Origin: DATBVX01 sp963705495
GTDB taxonomy: Bacteria; Pseudomonadota; Gammaproteobacteria; Steroidobacterales; Steroidobacteraceae
DNA length: 64,000 nucleotides
Reading direction: 5' to 3'
NCBI GenBank assembly: GCA_963705495.1
Contig: CAVPJQ010000015.1
Coordinates: forward strand, 115,489-179,488
Shown: positions 7,304-15,717 of the stretch, piece by piece
How the letters are laid out: each line of letters begins with the position of its first letter
Position numbering within the stretch: position 1 is the stretch's first letter
The notes under the pieces: generated by a model
What the model was told of the DNA's origin: nothing
What the model saw: the letters and a program-made list of their open reading frames with translations, nothing else
Databases searched by the model: none
Translations under genes and position numbers: made by a program

Positions 7304-8127
7304 AGGTCCACGATCTCGATACTCTGCGAATCGATTCGCTCGCCCAGGAAAGTTCCGCCCACCCGCGCGAAGCGCGCCGGCCCGTCGGTCGCGAGCAGTT
7401 CTGTGGTGCCGGTTCCACTGGTGCGATTCAGGCCTGCGCCGGCTAGCATCCGTTGAACTGCGGCGGCGGTCGTGGCCGCCGAGTCAACGATGGCGATTGA
7501 CGCGCCCACCACCGCACCGAATACGGGCCGCAGCACCGGAAAGTGCGTGCACCCGAGCAGCAGGCAATCCGGGTGTTCCTCCGCGGGAGCCCGAAAGATC
7601 GGCTCGAGGTAGCGCTGCACGATCCCGGTGACCAGGGGGCCGTCCACCCAGCCTTCCTCGGTGAGAGCGACGAAGAGCTGGCACGCCTGGGCAATGACCC
7701 GCGCCGTTGGTCGCAGCGCATGGATCGCGGCCTGATAAGCGCCGCCCTGCACGGTTCCTTCTGTCGCCAGCACCGCAATTCGACCACTCGTCGACGCCGC
7801 ACACGCAGCCTCGGCGCCGGGTTCCAGCACCCCAATCACGGGCAACGGAGCGTAGCGATCCTGCAGAGCGTGCAAGGCCACTGCGGAAGCGGTGTTGCAC
7901 GCGACCACCAGGCACTTGATGTCGCGCTCGACCAGGGCATCGCTGGCCTGAATCGAGTAGCGCACGACAGACTCGCGGCTCTTGGTGCCGTAAGGCAATC
8001 GCGCCGTATCGCCGAGGTAGATGAAATCCTCTGCGGGCAGGGTGGCGCGCAACGCGCGTAGCACTGTCAGCCCGCCGATCCCTGAATCGAAGACGCCGAG
8101 AGGTTGATCCACCGACACGTCAGGCAA
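7300..8127 (-). CDS. murI: Glutamate racemase
   Basis: Converts L-glutamate to D-glutamate for peptidoglycan. At 275 residues the family landmarks are all present: VFDSGIGGLTVL with D14/S15, the first catalytic cysteine C77 in VVACNTASA, and the second, C193, in LLGCTHFPVL. It lies 5 nt after lysS and is the last gene of the rpfE-like/recJ/prfB/lysS/murI run. Confidence 0.95.
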   Translation of the reverse strand: MPDVSVDQPLGVFDSGIGGLTVLRALRATLPAEDFIYLGDTARLPYGTKSRESVVRYSIQASDALVERDIKCLVVACNTASAVALHALQDRYAPLPVIGVLEPGAEAACAASTSGRIAVLATEGTVQGGAYQAAIHALRPTARVIAQACQLFVALTEEGWVDGPLVTGIVQRYLEPIFRAPAEEHPDCLLLGCTHFPVLRPVFGAVVGASIAIVDSAATTAAAVQRMLAGAGLNRTSGTGTTELLATDGPARFARVGGTFLGERIDSQSIEIVDL

Positions 8128-8132
8128 CTAAC

Positions 8133-9626
8133 CTATTCCGGCCTCAGGTGTGGAAACAGCAGCACGTCGCGGATCGAGGCGCGATCCGTGAAGAACATCA
8201 CCAGCCGATCGATGCCGACGCCCAGACCTGCCGCTGGCGGCATGCCGTACTCGAGCGCGCGTATGTAGTCGGCATCGAAGTACATGGCTTCCTCGTCGCC
8301 TTCAGCTTTGCGTGCGGCCTGAGAGCGAAAGCGCGCCGCCTGCTCCTCGGGATCATTGAGCTCCGAGAAACCATTGGCGAGCTCGCGCCCCGCCACGAAC
8401 AGCTCGAAGCGATCGGTGATGAACGGGTCCTGATCATTGCTGCGCGACAACGGCGAGACTTCGGTGGGATACGCGTAGATGAAGGTCGGATCGAGCAGCT
8501 TGTCCTCTACCGTCTTCTCGAAGATCTCCATTTGCAGCTTTCCTGCCCCGTCATTCTTCGCGTACGCGATGTCCAGCTTGTCGCACACGCGGTGCAGATA
8601 GTGCTCTTCACGCAGTGACATCGGGTCCAGATCCGGGTTGTGCTCGAGCAATGCCTGCTCGAGCGTCATGCGCCGAAACGGCGCATCAACGTCGTAAGAG
8701 CGTCCCTGGTACTGGAGCTTGCGCGAGCCCCGGATCGCATCCGCGAGCCCACGGAAGGCCTTCTCGACCCAATCCATCACGTCGCGATAGTCTCCATACG
8801 CCCAGTACAGCTCCAGCATCGTGAATTCGGGGTTGTGCTGCGTGGACAGGCCCTCGTTGCGGAAATTGCGGTTGATCTCGTACACGCGCTCGAACCCGCC
8901 AACCACCAGGCGCTTGAGATAGAGCTCAGGCGCAATGCGCAGGAACATCTGCATATCGAGCGCGTTGTGATGCGTGACGAACGGCCGCGCGACGGCACCG
9001 CCCGGCACCGGCTGCAGCATGGGCGTTTCGACTTCGAGGAAATCGAGGGCGTCGAGGAAGTCGCGCAGGTAGCGCACGATGCGCGTGCGCGTGCGGAAGA
9101 CCTCGCGGCTCTCTTCGCTCATCACGAGATCGACGTAGCGCTGCCGGTAGCGAAGCTCCGTGTCGGCCAACCCGTGCCACTTGTCGGGCAGAGGTCGCAG
9201 TGATTTCACCAGCAGGCGTAACTGAGTCACCCGGACCGACAGCTCACCGGTGCGGGTTCGGAACAGTGTGCCCTGCGCGCCGATGATGTCGCCGATGTCC
9301 CAGGCCTTGAAGGCCTCGTACCCCTCGCCGAGCGCATCCTGCTGCAGGAACAGCTGGATCTCGCCGGTGCGGTCCTGGACCTGCGCGAAGCTCGCCTTGC
9401 CCATGACGCGACGGAGCATCATGCGTCCGCCCACGCTCACGGGCTGCGGATTCTTTTCCAGCCACTCGGCGCTTTTCTGACCGTACGCTGTGTGCAGTTG
9501 ACCGGCGAGCACGTCACGCCGGAAATCGTTAGGGAATGGCAGGCCCTGTGCGCGCAGTTGCTGCAGCTTTGCGCGCCGTTCCGCGATCAGCCGGTTTTCG
9601 TCGCGGGGTTCAGTCGGTTCATTCAT
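8133..9626 (-). CDS. lysS: Lysyl-tRNA synthetase, class II
   Basis: Charges tRNA-Lys. At 497 residues it has an N-terminal OB-fold anticodon-binding domain (about 60-160, PVSVGGRMMLRRVMGKASF). The class II catalytic core follows with motif 1 (FLEVETPMLQPVPGGAVARPF), motif 2 (GGFERVYEINRNFRNEGLS) and motif 3 near the C-terminus (GMPPAAGLGVGIDRLVMFF). It lies 12 nt downstream of prfB, the same prfB-lysS pairing as in E. coli. Confidence 0.97.
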   Translation of the reverse strand: MNEPTEPRDENRLIAERRAKLQQLRAQGLPFPNDFRRDVLAGQLHTAYGQKSAEWLEKNPQPVSVGGRMMLRRVMGKASFAQVQDRTGEIQLFLQQDALGEGYEAFKAWDIGDIIGAQGTLFRTRTGELSVRVTQLRLLVKSLRPLPDKWHGLADTELRYRQRYVDLVMSEESREVFRTRTRIVRYLRDFLDALDFLEVETPMLQPVPGGAVARPFVTHHNALDMQMFLRIAPELYLKRLVVGGFERVYEINRNFRNEGLSTQHNPEFTMLELYWAYGDYRDVMDWVEKAFRGLADAIRGSRKLQYQGRSYDVDAPFRRMTLEQALLEHNPDLDPMSLREEHYLHRVCDKLDIAYAKNDGAGKLQMEIFEKTVEDKLLDPTFIYAYPTEVSPLSRSNDQDPFITDRFELFVAGRELANGFSELNDPEEQAARFRSQAARKAEGDEEAMYFDADYIRALEYGMPPAAGLGVGIDRLVMFFTDRASIRDVLLFPHLRPE

Positions 9627-9638
9627 GGTGATGAGTCT

Positions 9639-10734
9639 TCATAGCCCTTGTTTCAGGCTTTCGAGCAGAAATGGGTCCAGGCCCCCGTCCAGCACCGCCT
9701 GTGTATTACCGATTTCGACGCCAGTACGCAGGTCCTTGATACGCGATTGATCCAGCACGTAGGAGCGGATCTGGTTGCCCCAGCTCACGTCGGACTTCGA
9801 TTCCTCGAGCACGCGAGCCGCGGCGTTGCGCTTGTTGACCTCCAGCTCGTAAAGCTTGGCCTTGAGCATCTTCATGGCCGTGGAGCGATTCTTGTGCTGG
9901 CTGCGTTCGTTCTGACACGCCACCACGATCCCGGTCGGCAAGTGGGTGATGCGCACTGCCGACTCGGTCTTGTTGACGTGCTGCCCGCCCGCCCCGCTCG
10001 ATCGATACACATCGACGCGCAGGTCCGCGGGATTGACCTCGATGCTGATGTCCTCGTCGACCTCGGGGGAGACGAACACCGACGCAAAGGAGGTGTGCCG
10101 CCTGTTCCCCGAATCGAACGGCGATTTGCGCACCAGGCGGTGCACACCCGTTTCGGTGCGCAGCCACCCATAGGCGTAGTCACCGGTGAAACTCACTGTC
10201 GCGCTCTTGATGCCCGCTACCTCACCCGGGTTTTCGTCGATCACCTCGGTGCGAAAGCCGCGCGCAGCGCCCCACTTCAGATACATGCGCAGCAGCATCT
10301 GTGCCCAGTCCTGAGCTTCGGTGCCTCCCGCACCCGCCTGTATGTCGAGAAACGCGTTGTGTGAATCCATCGCGCCCGGAAACATGCGCCGGAACTCGAG
10401 CTCGCGCACCGCCTGCTCGAGGCGCGCTGTATCGGATTCCACACCTTGCACGGTCTGCGCATCATCTTCCTCGACGGCCAAGTCAAGGAGCTGGCTGGCA
10501 TCGCTCAGCCCAGCATTGAGGCGATCGAGTGTTCCGATCAGCGTATCGAGTTGCGCCCGCTCGCGCCCAAGCTCCTGGGCCCGCTCGGGTGTGTTCCAGA
10601 TCCCCGGGTCCTCGAGCTCACGAGTCACCTCGTCGAGTCGGTCTTTCTTGCGCTCGTACTCAAAGATACCCCCGTAAGGACGTCGAGCGTTCCTCGAGAT
10701 CCTTGAGAGTGCGGCGTAGCTGATTGACTTCCAT
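9639..10734 (-). CDS. prfB: Peptide chain release factor 2 (programmed +1 frameshift)
   Basis: Reads UAA and UGA stop codons. Translation starts at the ATG at 10734 and reads 24 codons (MEVNQLRRTLKDLEERSTSL, then RGYL) to an in-frame UGA at 10662-10660. A +1 shift skips the T at 10662 and continues EYERKKDRLDEV to the stop at 9639. The total is 364 residues against 365 in E. coli. The stop-recognition tripeptide SPF (KSPFDSGNRRHTSF) and the peptidyl-transferase GGQ (SSGAGGQHVNKTESAVR) are intact. Because the shift autoregulates RF2, this gene is not broken. It lies upstream of lysS. Confidence 0.96.
10660..10673 (-). promoter_or_regulatory. prfB recoding site: internal SD plus slippery CUU-UGA
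   Basis: On the minus strand GGGGG (10673-10669) precedes TAT and then CTT TGA (10665-10660). This is the canonical bacterial RF2 frameshift arrangement: a Shine-Dalgarno-like element 3 nt before the slippery CUU, followed by an RF2-specific UGA. The base after UGA is G here, whereas E. coli has C. Confidence 0.95.
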
Positions 10735-10812
10735 AAACTTTCCGGGCCGGCTGAAAGGGCTCGACATGCTATCACGAGCGCCGGGTCAGCCACGAAATCA
10801 GCGCGGAGCTCT

Positions 10813-12537
10813 CTATGACTCGCGCGCGAGATGCTCGACGACGAGTTGCAGGCGGCGCGTGCCCAGGTACTCATTCACGTCGAGGCGATACGCCAGATGC
10901 GCACGGCCGCGGGACAGGTCAGCTTGCCCGTCTTCGATGTAGCCAAACGCAATCGCGTCGAAGGGCTCGCCGCTCGTGAGCGGCCGTACCCGCAGTTTGA
11001 GATGGCGCTCGCCCACGACTCGACAATCGAGCAGCTCGAATTCCCCGTCGAAAGCAGGCTCGGGGAAAGCCTGCCCCCAGGGGCCGGCCGCTCGCAGCTC
11101 GAGCGCGGTCACGAGCGTGAGCTCTTCCGGTGCCAGTTCCCCGTCCGTCTCGATGAAGCCCTGGGCGGAGGGGTCGAGCCATCGATCCACCTCGCTGGCA
11201 AATGCTGCGGCGAATCGCTCGAGTTGCGCGGGCTGCAGAGTCACGCCCGCCGCCATGGCGTGACCGCCAAAGCGGTCCAGCACTCCCGGTTCGCGCGCTG
11301 CGACCGCGTCGAGTACATCCCGGATGTGAACCCCGGCCACCGAACGCGCCGAGCCTCGCAGCGCGCCGTCCTCGGCACGTGCGAAGGCAATCACGGGACG
11401 ATGAACTCGGTCCTTCACACGCGACGCGACCAGCCCGACGACGCCCTGATGCCAGGATTCATCGAACAGACACAACCCACTCGCCATGATGCCGCGACCC
11501 TCGAGATGCAACTGCGCTACTGCGGCAAGTGCCTCTGCCTGCATGCGCTGCTCGATCTCGCGCCGCTCCTCGTTGAGCTCGCTCAGCTGCGCGGCCAGCC
11601 GGCGAGCCTCGCTGAGGTCATCAGTCAGGAGGCACTCGATTCCCAGGCTCATGTCGTCGAGCCTCCCGGCGGCGTTGAGCCGCGGAGCGACCGCAAAGCC
11701 CAGGTCCTGGGCCACGATTCCGGAGGGTAGTCGATTCGCCTGCTCGAGCAGCGCCGTGATCCCCGCGACACAGCGGCCCGCGCGGATGCGGCGCAGGCCC
11801 TGTGCAACCAGGATGCGATTGTTGCGATCAAGCGGCACGAGGTCCGCGACCGTGCCCAAGGCGACCAGGTCGAGATACTGCGCCAGCCTGAAGTCGGCGG
11901 CAGCGGAGGAGCCGCGCTCCTGCAAACGCCGAACCAGAGCGGCGAGAACGTAGAACGCGACACCGACGCCGGCGAGGGCATGGCTCGCAAAGCGCGCTCC
12001 TGCGAGGTTCGGGTTGACGATCGCACGCGCCGCCGGCAGCTCCGCTGCAGGCAGGTGATGATCCGTGATCAGCACGTCGATACCCCGGCGTGCCGCCTCG
12101 GCGACGCCAGCGTGGCTCGAAATGCCGTTATCGACGGTGACGATGAGCCCAGGCGACTGCTCGGCAGCAAGGGCAACTATCTCTGGCGTGAGGCCATAAC
12201 CGTACCGAAAGCGGTTCGGCACCAGGTAACCCACGTTTGCGAAACCCAGGCGCCGCAGAGTGCGTACGACGAGCGCCGAGCTGGTGGCACCGTCGGCGTC
12301 GAAATCACCTACAACGAGTACACGGGACGCACCGGACAGATGTTCGAGCAGTGCCTCGATTGCGGCATCGAGTCCTTCCAGGCTGCTGACCGGGAGAAGT
12401 TGGTCGAGGCCAAGAGCGAGATCATCGCTGGAGGTGAGGCCCCGGGCTGCGTACACCCGGCGCACCACCGGATGCAGGTCGCGCCCGAAGTCTGCCGGCG
12501 CCGCGCCGGCGCGGCGTCGAATCACCCGCGCACTCAT
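10813..12537 (-). CDS. recJ: Single-stranded-DNA-specific exonuclease RecJ
   Basis: 5'-to-3' single-strand exonuclease of recombination and mismatch repair. At 574 residues it is a DHH-superfamily phosphoesterase with motif I DFDADGATS (D78, D80, D82) and the DHH motif D159-H160-H161 (LITDHHLP). The DHHA1 region GRGSA-like segment (LRGSARSVAGVHIRDVL) and GGHAMAAG follow, then a C-terminal OB domain. It starts at the ATGA overlap with the rpfE-like gene and is followed 78 nt later by prfB. Confidence 0.96.
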   Translation of the reverse strand: MSARVIRRRAGAAPADFGRDLHPVVRRVYAARGLTSSDDLALGLDQLLPVSSLEGLDAAIEALLEHLSGASRVLVVGDFDADGATSSALVVRTLRRLGFANVGYLVPNRFRYGYGLTPEIVALAAEQSPGLIVTVDNGISSHAGVAEAARRGIDVLITDHHLPAAELPAARAIVNPNLAGARFASHALAGVGVAFYVLAALVRRLQERGSSAAADFRLAQYLDLVALGTVADLVPLDRNNRILVAQGLRRIRAGRCVAGITALLEQANRLPSGIVAQDLGFAVAPRLNAAGRLDDMSLGIECLLTDDLSEARRLAAQLSELNEERREIEQRMQAEALAAVAQLHLEGRGIMASGLCLFDESWHQGVVGLVASRVKDRVHRPVIAFARAEDGALRGSARSVAGVHIRDVLDAVAAREPGVLDRFGGHAMAAGVTLQPAQLERFAAAFASEVDRWLDPSAQGFIETDGELAPEELTLVTALELRAAGPWGQAFPEPAFDGEFELLDCRVVGERHLKLRVRPLTSGEPFDAIAFGYIEDGQADLSRGRAHLAYRLDVNEYLGTRRLQLVVEHLARES

Positions 12538-13565
12538 GCGGCGGCCTCCAGCCAGTGACGACGCGCTCGCCAGAACCGGAAGACGTCGAATCGACTCAGC
12601 CGCAATACTCGATCATTCAGATGCACTACCAGGGTCTCGAGGCGGCCACCACGCAGCGCGCGCAGGACCGGCGCCATCCACTGTCGATCGATCTCGTCCA
12701 GGCGCTGAGCGAGATCGGGGCTCCTCGTGCATTGCAAGGTCACGATCACCCGGTCAAGGTCGGCAGCGCTCAAAGCATCGTAACGTCCTGCCTCAGCGTC
12801 GACTCTTCCCTTCATCAGCCGCCATAGTCCCACCAGGTATGGATCCGCCGAGGCCAGCCGTGGCAGCGACCCAACGGTGAGAGACTCTGGCTCGCGTCCG
12901 CCGCCCCAGATCCACAAGCCATTCACTGTCGGTTCGCCGCGCTGGCGGCGGGCCTGATTCAACGGATGGTCATGCAGCCACATCTGTATGCCGGTCATCA
13001 GGCGACGCAGCGCTTTGCCGTCAGGGCCAGTCGGTAACGCCGGTTCGACGTTCTGGCCGAGGACGCGCATCGGATCAGTGGTCTCAGCATGAATGGGGCT
13101 CGAGGTGGCGACAAAAGCAACGACATCCGTGCCAGTCAAGAGCTGAAAGCCATCCCCCGCGAACAATCGGTTGAAGTCCGCGGCGACCACCCTCCACTCC
13201 TCGCCGTTCAGGGTCACGGGCTGCGCACTCATATGCACGTGTGTCAGACCTGCAGCAAGGTGCACCGGGGTCGCGAGCCACCACTCGTGCGTGGCTCGGT
13301 CGCCCGCGTCCTTGGACGGCACCGCGTGACGTGAAATCGCTGCCACGGGTACGCACAGTGCCTCGCGCTCTGCAACGTTGCGCAGAACCCAGCGCCGCCA
13401 GTCGCCGGAGATTTCCACCTCGCCGCGAGTGAGAAGGGCGCTCAGCGCCGGCAAAGCCGGCACCGATTGCGGGGTGGCTGAGCCCTCGGCGATGAACAGA
13501 TCGGCAAAGATCAGAATGAGCTCGTGCACGATCGTGCTATCGGATTGCTGCGCATCGCCGCGCAA
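12534..13565 (-). CDS. RpfE-like conserved protein of unknown function
   Basis: A 343-residue soluble protein without a signal peptide. It resembles the family annotated as regulatory protein RpfE in Xanthomonas, which is likewise encoded beside recJ in the rpf region. Visible conserved blocks include HEWWLATPVHLAAGLTHVHM, WLHDHPLNQARRQRGEPTVN, NGLWIWGGGREP and DPYLVGLWRLMKGRV. The central block recalls proteins once linked to the phosphoglycerate mutase superfamily, but I see no clear catalytic metal motif. The start is uncertain: TTG 13565 gives the longest form and GTG 13529 (before HELILIFADLF) is an alternative. Its stop overlaps recJ by 4 nt. The family assignment is from memory of motif style and context. 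Confidence 0.6.
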   Translation of the reverse strand: MRGDAQQSDSTIVHELILIFADLFIAEGSATPQSVPALPALSALLTRGEVEISGDWRRWVLRNVAEREALCVPVAAISRHAVPSKDAGDRATHEWWLATPVHLAAGLTHVHMSAQPVTLNGEEWRVVAADFNRLFAGDGFQLLTGTDVVAFVATSSPIHAETTDPMRVLGQNVEPALPTGPDGKALRRLMTGIQMWLHDHPLNQARRQRGEPTVNGLWIWGGGREPESLTVGSLPRLASADPYLVGLWRLMKGRVDAEAGRYDALSAADLDRVIVTLQCTRSPDLAQRLDEIDRQWMAPVLRALRGGRLETLVVHLNDRVLRLSRFDVFRFWRARRHWLEAAA

Positions 13566-13602
13566 GTATCTCAGAATCCTTTGATCACTTAAGCTTGGTC
13601 AC

Positions 13603-13992
13603 ATGCAGTTCAGTCTGCAGAGAGACACGGAATCCAACCTGGTGCGCGCCTGTGCGCCAGGCGAAGTGCGTGTTGGTGAGCACGTGATCCGCAGCAGCGT
13701 GATCCTCACCGCGAGCGAAATCGTCTTCAATTGGCCGCCGGGTAGCGTTGCGGAGCTACACGTGGAGCATCTGCAGGCGGTGCTCGCGCTCAAGCCTCAG
13801 ATCATCCTGCTCGGTACCGGGGAACGGCTGGTGTTCCCGGCGCCCGCGATTGGCGCGGCCGTGCAAACGCAAGGAATCGGCTTCGAAGTGATGGATACGC
13901 GCGCGGCGTGTCGGACCTACAACGTACTGGTGCAGGAGGGTCGACGGGTAGCGGCGGCGTTGATCGTCAGCGCCACGTCGTCAGCCGAATGA
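13603..13992 (+). CDS. Mth938/DUF498-domain protein
   Basis: A 129-residue single-domain protein of the Mth938-like family, which includes the mitochondrial complex I assembly factor NDUFAF3. Typical segments are FNWPPGSVAELHVEHLQAVLALKPQIILLGTG and the GFEVMDTRAACRTYNVLVQEGRRVAAAL block that ends the domain. The bacterial function is not established. It is divergent from the rpfE-like gene with only a 37-nt gap and is followed by an AT-rich stretch with no gene. Confidence 0.8.
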   Translation: MQFSLQRDTESNLVRACAPGEVRVGEHVIRSSVILTASEIVFNWPPGSVAELHVEHLQAVLALKPQIILLGTGERLVFPAPAIGAAVQTQGIGFEVMDTRAACRTYNVLVQEGRRVAAALIVSATSSAE

Positions 13993-14321
13993 GGGGTCTG
14001 GGCGGGGAGACCGAAACGAGACCGGGAGAAGACACAGGGAACAAAAGCTTCAATCAACCAACCAATCATTCGAAGCTGACACATTCGAACAATTGCGACT
14101 TCTTCTTTTTGTTCTCACTTGTTCTTTTTATTCTTCTGACTTCCCCCTTCGCCCCTGTGTCTTCTCCCGGTATCGCTTCGTTGCGATCAAGTGCCTGTCT
14201 TTGTTTGGCGACATGTTAAGCATAGCCCTGCTTAGAAGCAACCTGGAAAGAGCGCGGAAGTACCCGTTACTAAAGGGCGAATGTTGCTCGTCCTTCGTTA
14301 GACCGGATCTAATGAGAGGCC
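13993..14321. other. Non-coding AT-rich interval between Mth938 gene and nlpD
   Basis: About 330 nt with markedly lower GC than its surroundings, including pyrimidine-rich runs around 14098-14150. It contains the inverted repeat described separately at 14012-14180. No open frame here has homology-like features. Genes on both sides point towards the interval. Confidence 0.7.
14012..14180. repeat. Long imperfect inverted repeat (28-nt arms, 113-nt spacer)
   Basis: The left arm (14012-14039) and the reverse complement of the right arm (14153-14180) agree at 26 of 28 positions. They share an uninterrupted core of 18 bases, CCGGGAGAAGACACAGGG, plus one adjacent A. The 113-nt spacer is AT-rich and codes for nothing recognisable. 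The layout suits a small non-autonomous element (MITE- or REP-like) or the ends of a decayed transposon. I see no transposase and no obvious target-site duplication. Confidence 0.75.
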
Positions 14322-15035
14322 TCATCGAGGCGGCAGATACCACCGCGGATCAACGGGGCGGCCGTTGTACCGAATCTCGAAATAGAGCATGGGGGCCTGG
14401 CCGGGTCCTAACCCCATCTCGGCAACCTGCTGACCTGCCTCGACCTGGTCGCCCTCCTTCACTTTGAGCTCACGATTGTGTCCGTAGGCGCTCAGGAACA
14501 CGTTGCTGTGCTTGATGATGAGCAGGTTGCCAAACCCACGCAGCCCGCTGCCCGTGTATACGACCCTGCCGGCCGCAGTCGCCCGAACGGCCTGGCCCGC
14601 GTGTCCGGAGATCGTGAGCCCCTGGGAATCGGTGGGGGCGTGGCGTACCGCCGCAATCACTCCCTCTGTCGGCCATAGCCAGACCGCCACGTCGTCCGCC
14701 GCCGGCGGCGCGGGCGGCTTAGCGGGTGTGCCGGTCTTTGCGGCGGCGGCCGGCGCGGCATGCGGCGTGCCGGCTGGCCCCCGGAGGTTGAGTACCTGTC
14801 CGGGATAGATGCGGTAGTCCCCTGGCAACTTGTTCCAGCGCGCGAGATCACGGTAGTCAACACCGTGTCGCCAGGCTATGGAGTAAACCGTATCTCCCGA
14901 TCGGACGGTATACGTGCGTGAGTCAGATTTCCGATACGGCGTGCCGCAGCCTGCGATAGCGACAACAACGGCGACACTTACCGCCGCCAACACCTGGGGC
15001 CAGCACGTCGGCCCAGACGCGCGTGACCTGCTCAT
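14322..15035 (-). CDS. nlpD: Murein hydrolase activator lipoprotein NlpD
   Basis: Outer-membrane lipoprotein that activates the amidase AmiC during cell separation. At 237 residues it has a signal peptide ending in a lipobox (AIAG-C30). A LysM peptidoglycan-binding domain follows at about 40-84 (YTVRSGDTVYSIAWRHGVDYRDL), then an Ala/Pro linker. The C-terminal LytM/M23 domain spans about 130-235 (GRVVYTGSGLRGFGNLLIIKH, LSAYGHN, LYFEIRYNGRPVDPRWYLP). As in E. coli NlpD, the LytM zinc ligands are degenerate, indicating an activator rather than an enzyme. It lies 10 nt after pcm. Confidence 0.93.
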   Translation of the reverse strand: MSRSRASGPTCWPQVLAAVSVAVVVAIAGCGTPYRKSDSRTYTVRSGDTVYSIAWRHGVDYRDLARWNKLPGDYRIYPGQVLNLRGPAGTPHAAPAAAAKTGTPAKPPAPPAADDVAVWLWPTEGVIAAVRHAPTDSQGLTISGHAGQAVRATAAGRVVYTGSGLRGFGNLLIIKHSNVFLSAYGHNRELKVKEGDQVEAGQQVAEMGLGPGQAPMLYFEIRYNGRPVDPRWYLPPR

Positions 15036-15045
15036 GGCACCCGGC

Positions 15046-15717
15046 TCACGCGATGGAAACCGGCCCCTGGATCAGCGGGACGAAGGCGACTGCCCCGAGC
15101 TTTTCGCGCTTGAGGCGATCCTCTTCGCGCGTGATACGCACCAACTCCTGCCCGCCTTCCGAACCGATGGGAACCACCATGCGCCCGCCTGGCGCGAGTT
15201 GTTCGAGCAATGCATCGGGCACGGCGTGCGGAGCGGCAGCCACGAGGATTCCATCGAACGGCGCCTGGGTGGGCCAGCCCTTGGTGCCGTCGCCATACTT
15301 CAGGCGGACGTTGCGGATTCCCAGTACCTTGAGCCTTTCGCGGGCTCGCTCGTACAGCGGTTCCAGCCGCTCGATCGAGTAGATCCTGCCCACGAGCGGC
15401 GCCAGCACCGCGGTCTGGTAGCCGCAGCCGGTGCCGATTTCCAGAACTTTCTGCGGCGCCCCACCTTCGATCAACGCCTCGGTCATGCGTGCGACGATCC
15501 ACGGTTGGGAAATCGTTTGACCGAAGCCGATCGGCAGCGCCACATCCTCGTACGCTCGGCTCGCGAGCGCTTCGTCAACGAACAGATGCCGTGGCACGCT
15601 GCGAATCCGGTCGAGCACCACCGGATTGCGAATGCCGCTTTCCTTGAGCCGCTGCACCAGCCGCTCGCGGGTGCGAGCGGATGTCATGCCGATACCATTG
15701 AGGCGCGAGTCAACCAT
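15046..15717 (-). CDS. pcm: Protein-L-isoaspartate O-methyltransferase
   Basis: Repairs isoaspartyl damage in proteins using SAM. The 223-residue frame shows ALPIGFGQTISQPWIVARMT, SAM motif I in VLEIGTGCGYQTAVLAPLVG, and PFDGILVAAAPHAVP, all typical of Pcm. The ATG at 15717 overlaps surE by 8 nt. An internal ATG at 15687 (MTSARTRERLV) better matches the usual family N-terminus. It is part of the surE-pcm-nlpD cluster. Confidence 0.94.
   Translation of the reverse strand: MVDSRLNGIGMTSARTRERLVQRLKESGIRNPVVLDRIRSVPRHLFVDEALASRAYEDVALPIGFGQTISQPWIVARMTEALIEGGAPQKVLEIGTGCGYQTAVLAPLVGRIYSIERLEPLYERARERLKVLGIRNVRLKYGDGTKGWPTQAPFDGILVAAAPHAVPDALLEQLAPGGRMVVPIGSEGGQELVRITREEDRLKREKLGAVAFVPLIQGPVSIA

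Noticed and set aside
10660..10734. prfB as a frameshifted pseudogene
   Set aside because: The shift site has the exact RF2 recoding signals and the joined product is full length with SPF and GGQ motifs.
13993..14321. Small protein genes or a tRNA in the gap before nlpD
   Set aside because: Frames here are short, low-complexity and without ribosome-binding sites; no cloverleaf or T-loop consensus was found.
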